DNA of 12,071 bases from Propionibacteriaceae bacterium UBA6238 (GTDB lineage Bacteria > Actinomycetota > Actinomycetes > Propionibacteriales > Propionibacteriaceae), in the NCBI GenBank assembly GCA_002441465.1, contig DJWE01000077.1, positions 1 through 12,071 of the forward strand, read 5' to 3'. Every line of letters begins with the position of its first letter. Within the stretch, counting starts at the first letter, position 1. Position numbers and translations under genes: made by a program. Below the pieces are notes generated by a model that worked only from the letters and a program-made list of their open reading frames with translations, was not told the DNA's origin and made no database searches. Below, piece after piece: positions 7,102 to 12,071 of the stretch.

Positions 7102-7604
7102 GCGTCCTGCGACCCGACGATGTAGTCGCAGAGAGCAGCGATATCGACGAAGCAGCGGTCCGCGAATTCGCGCTGCGGATGGCCAGAGGCGAGCTCGCTG
7201 TCTCAGACCAGCATGTCACGACCAAGACCCGTGGCACCCGGAGCGTCAACTCAGCGTCCATGTGAACATCGAACTTGAGCTTCGACGTTTCGGCCATTAG
7301 GCGCTCCCTAGGTATTGACCCACCGGAAAACGTACAGTCCCCGTTCGTCATCGCGATGGCGGGGGGTATAGGGCTGAACATCCGGATCTGCCGCGGTGTG
7401 CGAGGGTAGCCTCCGGCGTCGGTGTCCCGAGCACGCCCGCCGTCAATTGCCGCCTTCTGGGCGTAGCCCGACCATGCCGCGATCTCTGAAGTGCCGCGCG
7501 GCAAGACCTTCTCGGCCGGGACTCGTCGCTCGCAGCTGGAGCCCGTTCAGAAGGTCGAGCCGTGCAGCATGGGTTCTCCCCAAGCAGTACGAACAGCCGT
7601 GTGA
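7053..7604 (+). pseudogene. Decayed gene of unknown function with three in-frame stops
   Basis: This + frame opens at GTG 7053 and ends at TGA 7602-7604, with stops at 7263-7265, 7407-7409 and 7464-7466. Between the stops it still looks coding, with high third-position GC and natural-looking text: LRPDDVVAESSDIDEAAVRE, ELAVSDQHVTTKTRGTRS, then FDVSAIRRSLGIDPPENV and FVIAMAGGIGLN, then AAISEVPRGKTFSAGTRRSQ. Each stop is one transition from a sense codon (TGG or CGA to TGA, CAG to TAG). The simplest reading is a gene inactivated by point mutations, perhaps continuing the gene at 6754. I do not recognise the family. A minus-strand ORF with an AGGGAG ribosome site (start 7299) is antisense to it and was judged less likely. 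The stretch from about 7410 on is the least certain. Confidence 0.35.
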
Positions 7605-7624
7605 CGAGTCCGAAGGTTGACGGC

Positions 7625-8236
7625 ATGGTCGATCCAAAGGGTCCCAGGCAGGTGCAGTTCGAGCGGTTGATGGCGTTGCACAGGTACTTCCTTAATGCAG
7701 ACTTCATGCGCGACACGTTTATGCGCCGGGTTAAGCGCCGCCAGTCGCCGGACGAAGTGGACTTTGCCGCTGGGATGGATGATTCGATCGCATTGAGCCT
7801 TTGGTACGCGACGCTCTATGTCGCGATCGAAGGCTGGCGCGCGGTCGGACTGATCGATCCGGAGCTCGCCCCACTCCTAGCCGATGACAGGACCGACGAA
7901 CTGCGACGCTTCCGCAATCAGGTCTTCCACTACAAGCGTGAGTACGACAACCCACGGGTTCTCGGTTTCTTGGGATGGAGCGATTCAGACGCTCACACGG
8001 CGACAGAGTGGGTCAGGCGCACTCACAGGACACTGGGTCGAACCATCGAGAAGGCAATCGAGGACCTCATCGGCTCGAAGGGAACGGACTCACCGGAACA
8101 GATCGAAATGCCACTGAGAACCCAGGCGAACACCCCCGTCTGCCGCGCCCGGCAACGCTCCCTCATGCAGCCGTCGGGCCGATTCCTTAGCGGGCGAAGA
8201 TCCTGTTCGATGTCAGAAGGTGTGTCGAAAGCATAG
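7625..8236 (+). CDS. HEPN-motif protein, uncharacterised family, 203 aa
   Basis: The start at ATG 7625 is chosen over ATG 7562 because GAAGG (7612-7616) is 8 bases upstream and the protein then begins MVDPKGPRQVQFERLMALHR. The body is helical: SIALSLWYATLYVAIEGWRA (54-73), an LxDPE segment, then RRFRNQVFHYKREYDNPRVL containing R97-N-Q-V-F-H102, a canonical HEPN R-x4-H motif with Asn after Arg. I recall the pattern 'LWYATLYV.IEGW…LLRRFRN.VFH' from an uncharacterised bacterial family. HEPN proteins often cut or bind RNA in toxin-antitoxin, abortive-infection and CRISPR-linked systems; whether this one is a nuclease is unknown. No partner antitoxin (MNT-type nucleotidyltransferase) is next to it. 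The last ~35 residues look less ordered and may be replaced sequence. There are no signal or membrane segments. Confidence 0.6.
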   Translation: MVDPKGPRQVQFERLMALHRYFLNADFMRDTFMRRVKRRQSPDEVDFAAGMDDSIALSLWYATLYVAIEGWRAVGLIDPELAPLLADDRTDELRRFRNQVFHYKREYDNPRVLGFLGWSDSDAHTATEWVRRTHRTLGRTIEKAIEDLIGSKGTDSPEQIEMPLRTQANTPVCRARQRSLMQPSGRFLSGRRSCSMSEGVSKA

Positions 8237-8237
8237 G

Positions 8238-8369
8238 TCACCTTGATTCAGTGGCGGTAAGGGAAGGCGTGGGTTCGGGCCGGCATCGACGTGGACCCTC
8301 GCCTCTGATGGGGATGGTCAAGAGGGGGTTGGCGTGCCCAAAGTCGACGTTGGCCAAGACGGGCTTGCC
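8238..8369 (-). pseudogene. C-terminal fragment of an S66 LD-carboxypeptidase / MccF-like gene
   Basis: On the minus strand, 8369 to the stop at 8240-8238 reads GKPVLANVDFGHANPLLTIP, then IRGEGPRR and a short tail. This matches the C-terminal pattern of peptidase family S66 (LdcA/MccF), 'lPv..n.dFGH..P...lPiG', where the His of the Ser-Glu-His triad lies in the F-G-H. Family members cut the L-D bond of peptidoglycan tetrapeptides or inactivate microcin C-type nucleotide peptides. The nucleophile Ser and everything upstream are gone: 5' of 8369 the sequence belongs to a different gene start. It cannot encode an active enzyme. The assignment comes from memory of the motif in 43 residues. Confidence 0.6.
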
Positions 8370-8434
8370 GCGAGACCCCGCAGCACCTCGGACGCCTCAG
8401 CGGCATCGGCAGTGGAATCGATGAACGTGGGCAT
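8318..8434 (-). pseudogene. 5' remnant of a small actinobacterial gene, truncated after ~22 codons
   Basis: A textbook ribosome site (AGGAGG, minus strand 8445-8440) sits 5 bases before ATG 8434-8432. The protein begins MPTFIDST, then EASEVLRGLA. I recall a family of small proteins starting in this way and continuing 'HATR…', found near actinobacterial plasmid and transfer genes. At about 8370 the match ends: the frame runs on out of phase through the S66 remnant and stops at 8318 after 38 residues, so only residues 1-22 are original. It is divergent from the gene at 8522, with 87 bases between the two starts. Its intact expression signals suggest recent truncation. Function unknown. Confidence 0.5.
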
Positions 8435-8521
8435 GGTGACCTCCTGGTGCCGTGTGACGGGGAGGTGCGCACCGGTCTCCGGTTCCCGGTTGCTCGCGAG
8501 CTCGCTCGATACGATGGGCTC
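8435..8521. promoter_or_regulatory. Divergent promoter region with overlapping palindromes
   Basis: The region lies between the minus-strand start at 8434 and the plus-strand GTG at 8522. TACGAT at 8510-8515 fits the actinobacterial -10 pattern TANNNT and lies 6 bases before GTG 8522, the spacing expected if transcription begins at the start codon (leaderless). No good -35 is visible. Two overlapping perfect 10-bp palindromes, GCTCGCGAGC (8492-8501) and GCGAGCTCGC (8496-8505), sit just upstream of the -10 and could be an operator. No experimental support is available. Confidence 0.4.
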
Positions 8522-9301
8522 GTGGGACGCATTCCGGGGTATTACGAGTGGGACGACGATGACTTGACGCCCGGACGCAAGAAAGAGGGCGGGCTTCACC
8601 AGAACCTGTTCGATGCTGACGGCAGCTTGAAGGGAAGCGCACGGTTCGTCCCTGCGGATGAGGTTGACCCCGATCCCGTCTATGTCACGGAGTACGTCAC
8701 AGAGCGCGTCTACGTCCCAGCAGAAGAGAGGCGCCTTACGCCAGAACAGCAGGAACTCGCTGATCTCATCAGCGAGGTGCTCTTCAAGTTCATGGCCAAG
8801 GGAATCGAGCGGGCCAAGCCAAACGTCAAGAAGTGGTGGACGGGGTCAGTTCGTCCATTCGTAGGCGAACAGCGCGCCCGATTTTCACAGCTACGTTCAA
8901 GACGCCCGCTGAAGGCAGACCGCGCTCTACTCGAATCTGACCACCTCCCCGAGGGCCGCGATCAAGTTCAAGCTGAGAGCGCCGTGGCCGTATCTCGCCC
9001 GAAGATGTCGAGCGCTGAAGCCCAAGCGCGGTATCTCGCAGCAATGGCCGCGCGTGCATTCAGTGAGGAACAGCTGACGATGGTTCGGAGCGCGGACATC
9101 ATCGACGCCGAGAACATCGCCGAGGTCGAAGCGAGGATTGCCGAACTGCCGCCCAACGAGGTTCGGGAGCTGATGTCCAGGATGGTCACCGATCCTTCAA
9201 TGCTCGGCGAAGAGACCCTGGCCGAGTTGGCCAGCGTGCTTGCGAGAGTCAGTCCCCCTGCCCAGGATAAGTTCCGCCAGCTACCCCGAGAACGCGACTG
9301 A
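8522..9301 (+). CDS. Uncharacterised 'GYYEWDDDD' protein, 259 aa
   Basis: The protein opens VGRIPGYYEWDDDDLTPG, then KKEGGLHQNLFDADGSLKGS, an N-terminal block of about 45 residues that I recall from actinobacterial proteins of unknown function. A Tyr/Val stretch follows (VYVTEYVTERVYVPAEE, 53-69), then a helix (LTPEQQELADLISEVLFKFM, 72-91), a basic patch (ERAKPNVKKWWTGSVRPF), a charged linker, and a C-terminal Ala/Glu-rich helical part (about 162-255). There is no signal peptide or clear membrane span. Start GTG 8522 is chosen because it begins at the conserved block and has a -10 box at leaderless distance; the frame is open back to 8447, but the added residues overlap the divergent promoter and look non-coding. 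It is intact, unlike its neighbours, and converges on the conjugation-gene remnant. Function unknown. Confidence 0.65.
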   Translation: MGRIPGYYEWDDDDLTPGRKKEGGLHQNLFDADGSLKGSARFVPADEVDPDPVYVTEYVTERVYVPAEERRLTPEQQELADLISEVLFKFMAKGIERAKPNVKKWWTGSVRPFVGEQRARFSQLRSRRPLKADRALLESDHLPEGRDQVQAESAVAVSRPKMSSAEAQARYLAAMAARAFSEEQLTMVRSADIIDAENIAEVEARIAELPPNEVRELMSRMVTDPSMLGEETLAELASVLARVSPPAQDKFRQLPRERD

Positions 9302-9322
9302 GTATCTCCGACGCCCTGTGCT

Positions 9323-9494
9323 CTACACCGGTCGGCAGAGCGGGAGAGCGGCAGCGGTGAATGCGGCGGCTGCTGCCCGACGAGCAGCCGGGTCTCGCAG
9401 GGTGCCTGGATCGCTGCTTACTCGATGGCGGCGACGGCGGCGTCAAGTACTTCGACGGTGGGTGCGGAGACGGCGATGAGGCCGGAATAGCGGA
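9323..9494 (-). pseudogene. 3' remnant of an SCO6880-like conjugation (type IV secretion) gene
   Basis: Reading the minus strand from 9494, RYSGLIAVSAPTVEVLDAAV leads to AAIE, then TAA at 9420-9418, then AAIQAPCETRLLVGQQ. A one-base shift near 9370 then gives AAAFTAAALPLCRPV and a stop at 9325-9323. The joined text matches my memory of the C-terminus of SCO6880-family proteins (VirB4/TraC-like, '…QASCETR…GQQAQAF…AALPLCRG'), which belong to actinobacterial conjugative elements. Lesions are a nonsense codon (CAA/CAG to TAA), a lost base, and the IS21 element, which cuts the gene at 9494/9495. The 5' part should lie beyond the IS, outside the window. The order of the IS insertion and the other mutations cannot be told. 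Family assignment rests on about 55 residues. Confidence 0.6.
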
Positions 9495-9550
9495 TGCATA
9501 TTGCGCTGGGTGAGAGCCGGTGTTCCGCTGTGGGGTGAGCCAGTGTTCCG
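9495..9550 (+). repeat. Left inverted repeat of the IS21 element
   Basis: It starts TGCATATTGCGCT and ends CCAGTGTTCCG. I count 48-49 of 56 positions matching the reverse complement of the right end. It contains two direct repeats, CCGGTGTTCCG (9517-9527) and CCAGTGTTCCG (9540-9550), 23 bp apart, about two helical turns. These are likely transposase-binding sites, as expected at IS21 ends. Confidence 0.85.
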
Positions 9551-9615
9551 TTGACGGCTGGGCCATGGTGACGCCGCGGTCGGCCGCGGTTTCGCGTGTG
9601 GGAGGTTCGTCGGGT

Positions 9616-9634
9616 CCGTGCCGTTGGGGCACGG
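9616..9634 (+). other. Short hairpin in the istA leader
   Basis: CCGTGCC (9616-9622) pairs with GGCACGG (9628-9634) around GTTGG, 7 bases before the istA ribosome site. The rest of the leader (9551-9658) has TTGACG at 9551-9556 at the edge of the inverted repeat as a possible -35, but no convincing -10. The hairpin could damp transcripts that enter from outside; this is inference. Confidence 0.35.
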
Positions 9635-9658
9635 TCGTGACGAGAGGGGTCGCCTTCG

Positions 9659-11194
9659 ATGGTCGACTACAAGAGGATTCTTCAGCTTCGTGCTGAGGGG
9701 GTGAGCCAGCGCGGGATCGCTGACGCGTTGGGGTGTTCACGTAACACGGTGGCGGGGGTGTTCGCTGCGGCGGACTCGGCTGGTGTCGGGTTCGGGCAGG
9801 TTGCGGACCTCGGGGCTGACGAGGTCCGCGCCCTGTTGCTGCCGGAGCCGGTGAGGCCGGACTCTGGGCGGGCTGCACCAGATTTCGAGTATGTGCACCG
9901 GGAGTTGGGTCGGCCGTCGGTGACATTGCTGGTGTTGTGGAACGAGTATGTGGCGAGGTGCCGTTCGACGGGCGAGGTGCCGTACCAGTATTCGTTCTTC
10001 AACGAACAGTACCGCCGCTGGATGAAGTCGACGGGGGCGTCGATGCGGATCCAGCGCAGCCCCGGGGAGTCGGTCGAGGTCGACTGGGCCGGGGACCCGA
10101 TGTGGTTCGCTGATCCGCTGAGCGGGACCCCGACCCAGGCGTGGGTGTTCGTGGCGGCGTTGTCGTTCAGCGCCTACACCTATGTGGAGGCATTCACCGA
10201 CATGACGCTGTCGTCGTGGATCGAGGGCCACGTGCATGCGTTCGAGCAGTTCGGGGGCGTGGGTCGTCTGCTGGTGCCTGACAACCTCCGCACGGGGGTG
10301 TCGCGGGCGGACCGGTACGAGCCGGCGTTGAACCCGGCCTACGCCCAGTTGGCGGAGCATTACGGCACCGCGATCATCCCGGCCCGCGTGAAACGTCCCC
10401 GCGACAAGGCGGTGGTCGAAGGCAGCGTCCGGTTCGTCGCAGGTCAGGTCGCCGCGATACTGCGCAACCGTCAGTTCGTCGGGTTGGCGGAGCTGAACGA
10501 GGCCATCTTCGACGAGGTCGCCGCGATCAACGCCCGCCCGTTCCAGAAGCGGGAGGACTCCCGGCTGGTGGTGTTCGAACGCGACGAGAAGCCGCTCCTG
10601 ATGCCGCTGCCGCCGATCGGATTCGAGCTGGCCGATCTCCGCAAGGCGAAAGTGGGGCCGAACTATCACGTCCAGGTCGACCGGAACTTCTACTCGGTCC
10701 CCGCGAGGCTGATCGGTGAATCGCTGGATGTCCGGGTCACCTCCAGCATCGTGGAGGTGTTCGATGGCGTCGAACGCGTCGCGTCCCATCCGCGGTTCAA
10801 GGGGGTCAGGGGCCGCTACTCGACCCTGCCCGCGCACATGCCGGCCTCGCACGCGAGCCGGCTGGTGGACTGGTCACCGGAACGCTTCGAGCAGTGGGCC
10901 GCGACCGTCGGACCGAACACGCAGGCCGCGATCCGGGCGATCCTCGGCTCACGCAAGATCGTCGAGCAGTCCTACCGGTCATGCCTGGGGGTGATGTCGC
11001 TGGCCAAGAGGTCGGGCGGTATGGCCCGGCTGGAGGACACCTGCGGCAGGGCGTTGGCGGCCACCCCTGCGCCGTCCTACACGCTGATCAAGAAGCTATG
11101 GGCTGGATGGACACCGGTCCCGACCCCGCCGCCGCCATCGCTGGGTGATGCAGGGTTCGTCCGCGGCGCTGACTACTACGGGAGCCGGGCATGA
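9659..11194 (+). CDS. istA: IS21-family transposase IstA, 511 aa
   Basis: This is the DDE transposase of the element. An N-terminal helix-turn-helix (about 6-36, ILQLRAEGVSQRGIADALGC) reads the inverted ends. A second helical DNA-binding region lies at about 85-130. The integrase-type core has the acidic triad D142 (VEVDWAG), D208 (LVPDNL) and E254 (AVVEGS), with the usual order and near-usual spacing. A beta-barrel-like segment follows (about 335-380, YHVQVDRNFYSVPARL, with the Y-S-V-P typical of IstA). The length is normal for the family. GAGAGGGG (9642-9649) is 9 bases before the ATG. The stop overlaps the istB start (ATGA), so the two proteins are made together. It has no frameshift or premature stop. 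Confidence 0.93.
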   Translation: MVDYKRILQLRAEGVSQRGIADALGCSRNTVAGVFAAADSAGVGFGQVADLGADEVRALLLPEPVRPDSGRAAPDFEYVHRELGRPSVTLLVLWNEYVARCRSTGEVPYQYSFFNEQYRRWMKSTGASMRIQRSPGESVEVDWAGDPMWFADPLSGTPTQAWVFVAALSFSAYTYVEAFTDMTLSSWIEGHVHAFEQFGGVGRLLVPDNLRTGVSRADRYEPALNPAYAQLAEHYGTAIIPARVKRPRDKAVVEGSVRFVAGQVAAILRNRQFVGLAELNEAIFDEVAAINARPFQKREDSRLVVFERDEKPLLMPLPPIGFELADLRKAKVGPNYHVQVDRNFYSVPARLIGESLDVRVTSSIVEVFDGVERVASHPRFKGVRGRYSTLPAHMPASHASRLVDWSPERFEQWAATVGPNTQAAIRAILGSRKIVEQSYRSCLGVMSLAKRSGGMARLEDTCGRALAATPAPSYTLIKKLWAGWTPVPTPPPPSLGDAGFVRGADYYGSRA

Positions 11195-11934
11195 TCGACA
11201 TCGAAACCCTCACCCGGCTCAAGACCATGCGGCTCTCGGGGATGGCCGAGTACTTCGAGAACCTCGCCGACACCACCACCGCGGCCTCGTTGAACGGCCC
11301 AGAGCTGGTCAAGCAGGCCGTCGACTGGGAATACGAACGGCGCCGTGACAGCAAGCTGCACCGACTCCGCCGGCAGGCCGGCCTCGCGCAACCCGGTGCC
11401 GACATCGCCGACCTCAAGGCCATGCCCGGACGCAGCGTCGACGCCGAGTTGATCAGCCGGCTGGCGATCGGCTCCTATCTGGTCAAACACCAAGACGTCA
11501 TCCTGCAAGGACCCACCGGAGCCGGGAAAACCTACGTCGCCTGCGCCCTGGGGAACAAGGCCTGCCAGCAGTACCGCAGAGTGCTCTACCTGTCCGCCGA
11601 TGAACTGTTCGACCGGATCACCATCGCGGAGCGCACCGGCGACAAGAAACGCTGCCTCGACACGCTGGTCAAGGTCGAGCTGCTGATCATCGACGACTGG
11701 TTCCTCACACCGCCGAGCCGGCCCCAGGTCCAGCAACTCCACACCCTGATCGACCGACGCCACAAGAGGGCCTCAACGATCTACTGCACCCAGCTGCCGC
11801 CCGGTCAATGGCACGACCGGATGGAAGAGAAGATCCTCGCCGACGCCATCGTCGACCGGATCACCACCAACGCGCACGCCACCGTCCTCAATTGCGACGA
11901 CTCCATGCGCAAACACTTCACCCAGCTCGAGTGA
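11191..11934 (+). CDS. istB: IS21-family helper ATPase IstB, 247 aa
   Basis: This AAA+ ATPase selects and remodels target DNA and stimulates IstA. A helical N-terminal region (LTRLKTMRLSGMAEYFENL) precedes the ATPase core. Walker A is GPTGAGKT at 107-114, Walker B is LLIIDDW at 164-170, a sensor-like STIYCTQLP lies at 195-203, and ILADAIVDRI (215-224) carries the conserved Arg of the IstB/DnaC group. The length is typical. It starts in the istA stop codon with no separate strong ribosome site, so translation is coupled. A 14-bp hairpin follows its stop by 5 bases. Confidence 0.93.
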   Translation: MIDIETLTRLKTMRLSGMAEYFENLADTTTAASLNGPELVKQAVDWEYERRRDSKLHRLRRQAGLAQPGADIADLKAMPGRSVDAELISRLAIGSYLVKHQDVILQGPTGAGKTYVACALGNKACQQYRRVLYLSADELFDRITIAERTGDKKRCLDTLVKVELLIIDDWFLTPPSRPQVQQLHTLIDRRHKRASTIYCTQLPPGQWHDRMEEKILADAIVDRITTNAHATVLNCDDSMRKHFTQLE

Positions 11935-11939
11935 CCAAA

Positions 11940-11972
11940 CGTTGGGGGCCGACCAGCCGTCGGCCCCCAACG
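11940..11972 (+). terminator. Strong hairpin terminator after istB
   Basis: CGTTGGGGGCCGAC (11940-11953) and GTCGGCCCCCAACG (11959-11972) form a perfect 14-bp stem with a CAGCC loop, 5 bases after the istB stop. There is no U-tract. It likely ends the istAB transcript and would also shield the element from transcription entering from the right. Confidence 0.75.
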
Positions 11973-12015
11973 CCCCACGGTCCACCCAGGCCCGTCGCAG
12001 TGGCTCAGCGCCCCC

Positions 12016-12071
12016 CGGAACACTGGCTCACCACACAGCGGAACACCGGCCCTACCTGAGCGCAATATCCA
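12016..12071 (-). repeat. Right inverted repeat of the IS21 element
   Basis: Read on the minus strand it starts TGGATATTGCGCT and contains CCGGTGTTCCG (12049-12039) and CCAGTGTTCCG (12026-12016), with the same 23-bp spacing as the left end. Differences from the left end cluster at positions 14-21. It ends exactly at the window end. Confidence 0.85.

Larger units (their letters stand above)
9495..12071 (+). mobile_element. Complete IS21-family insertion sequence, 2577 bp
   Basis: Both ends are visible: 56-bp imperfect inverted repeats (9495-9550 and 12016-12071) with TG at the left tip and CA at the right tip. Between them lie istA and istB in the IS21 order with an ATGA overlap, followed by a terminator hairpin. 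Both genes have their catalytic motifs and no breaks, so the element looks functional. It has inserted into the SCO6880-like remnant. The window ends on the last base of the right repeat, so a target duplication cannot be checked. Confidence 0.9.

Noticed and set aside
7091..7299. Minus-strand ORF starting ATG 7299 with an AGGGAG ribosome-site-like sequence
   Set aside because: It is fully antisense to a + frame with stronger coding character, and its later codons are dominated by Ser and Thr as expected of a shadow. Only the first ~25 residues look natural, so it is kept as an alternative, not called.
7313..7372. Promoter-like TTGACC (7315-7320) with TACAGT or TATAGG downstream
   Set aside because: Spacings are about 12 and over 45 bases, neither compatible with a normal sigma-70-type promoter.
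8447..8521. ATG 8447 as start of the 259-residue protein
   Set aside because: The added 25 residues cover the divergent promoter and the palindromes and precede the conserved GYYEWDDDD block; GTG 8522 fits better.
9367..9390. Hairpin CGGCTGCT / AGCAGCCG as terminator of the gene at 8522
   Set aside because: It lies inside the conjugation-gene remnant, where the bases encode the recognisable RLLVGQQ segment, so the symmetry is probably coincidental.

Overview
The window comes from a high-GC actinobacterium. Evidence for this is the GC-rich third codon positions, the families present (Tad-type pseudopilins with an actinobacterial PKD-domain partner, a SARP/BTAD-type regulator, a conjugation protein resembling the SCO6880 family) and terminator hairpins without U-tracts. 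I cannot name the genus. The most likely setting is the edge of an integrative conjugative element, a conjugative plasmid or its scar, but that is inference.

Left part (2-5867, all + strand): the 3' end of a Tad/Flp-type pilus operon. The order is pilin end, TadE-like minor pilin, lipoprotein, secreted PKD-domain protein, second TadE-like protein, TadG-like protein, and a 970-residue membrane protein with an extracytoplasmic LysM domain and a cytoplasmic SARP-like winged-helix plus BTAD region. Four junctions overlap (26, 7, 4 and 4 bases) and the remaining gaps are under 10 bases, so this is one translationally coupled unit. A hairpin overlaps the last stop codon. The pilin-like proteins share a (D/E)-x-R-G leader motif, so they are probably processed by one prepilin peptidase and assembled together. 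The LysM-BTAD protein would link cell-wall state to gene control.

Middle part (5868-9494): an accessory region full of broken genes. It holds a HEPN-motif gene frameshifted at a run of six T; an unrecognised gene that appears split by a frameshift and three in-frame stops; an apparently intact second HEPN-motif gene; on the minus strand, the start of one gene joined to the C-terminal end of an S66 LD-carboxypeptidase/MccF-like gene; an intact gene of unknown function with a probable leaderless GTG start; and, on the minus strand, the last ~57 codons of an SCO6880-like conjugation gene with a nonsense codon and a one-base deletion.

Right part (9495-12071): a complete IS21-family element, with 56-bp imperfect inverted ends, istA and istB overlapping by ATGA, and a 14-bp terminator hairpin after istB. 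It interrupts the conjugation gene, whose 5' part should lie beyond the window. The window ends on the last base of the right inverted repeat.

No tRNA, rRNA or CRISPR array was seen. The most distinctive items are the wall-sensing LysM-SARP protein, the two HEPN-motif genes within a decaying mobile region, and the unknown 'GYYEWDDDD' protein.
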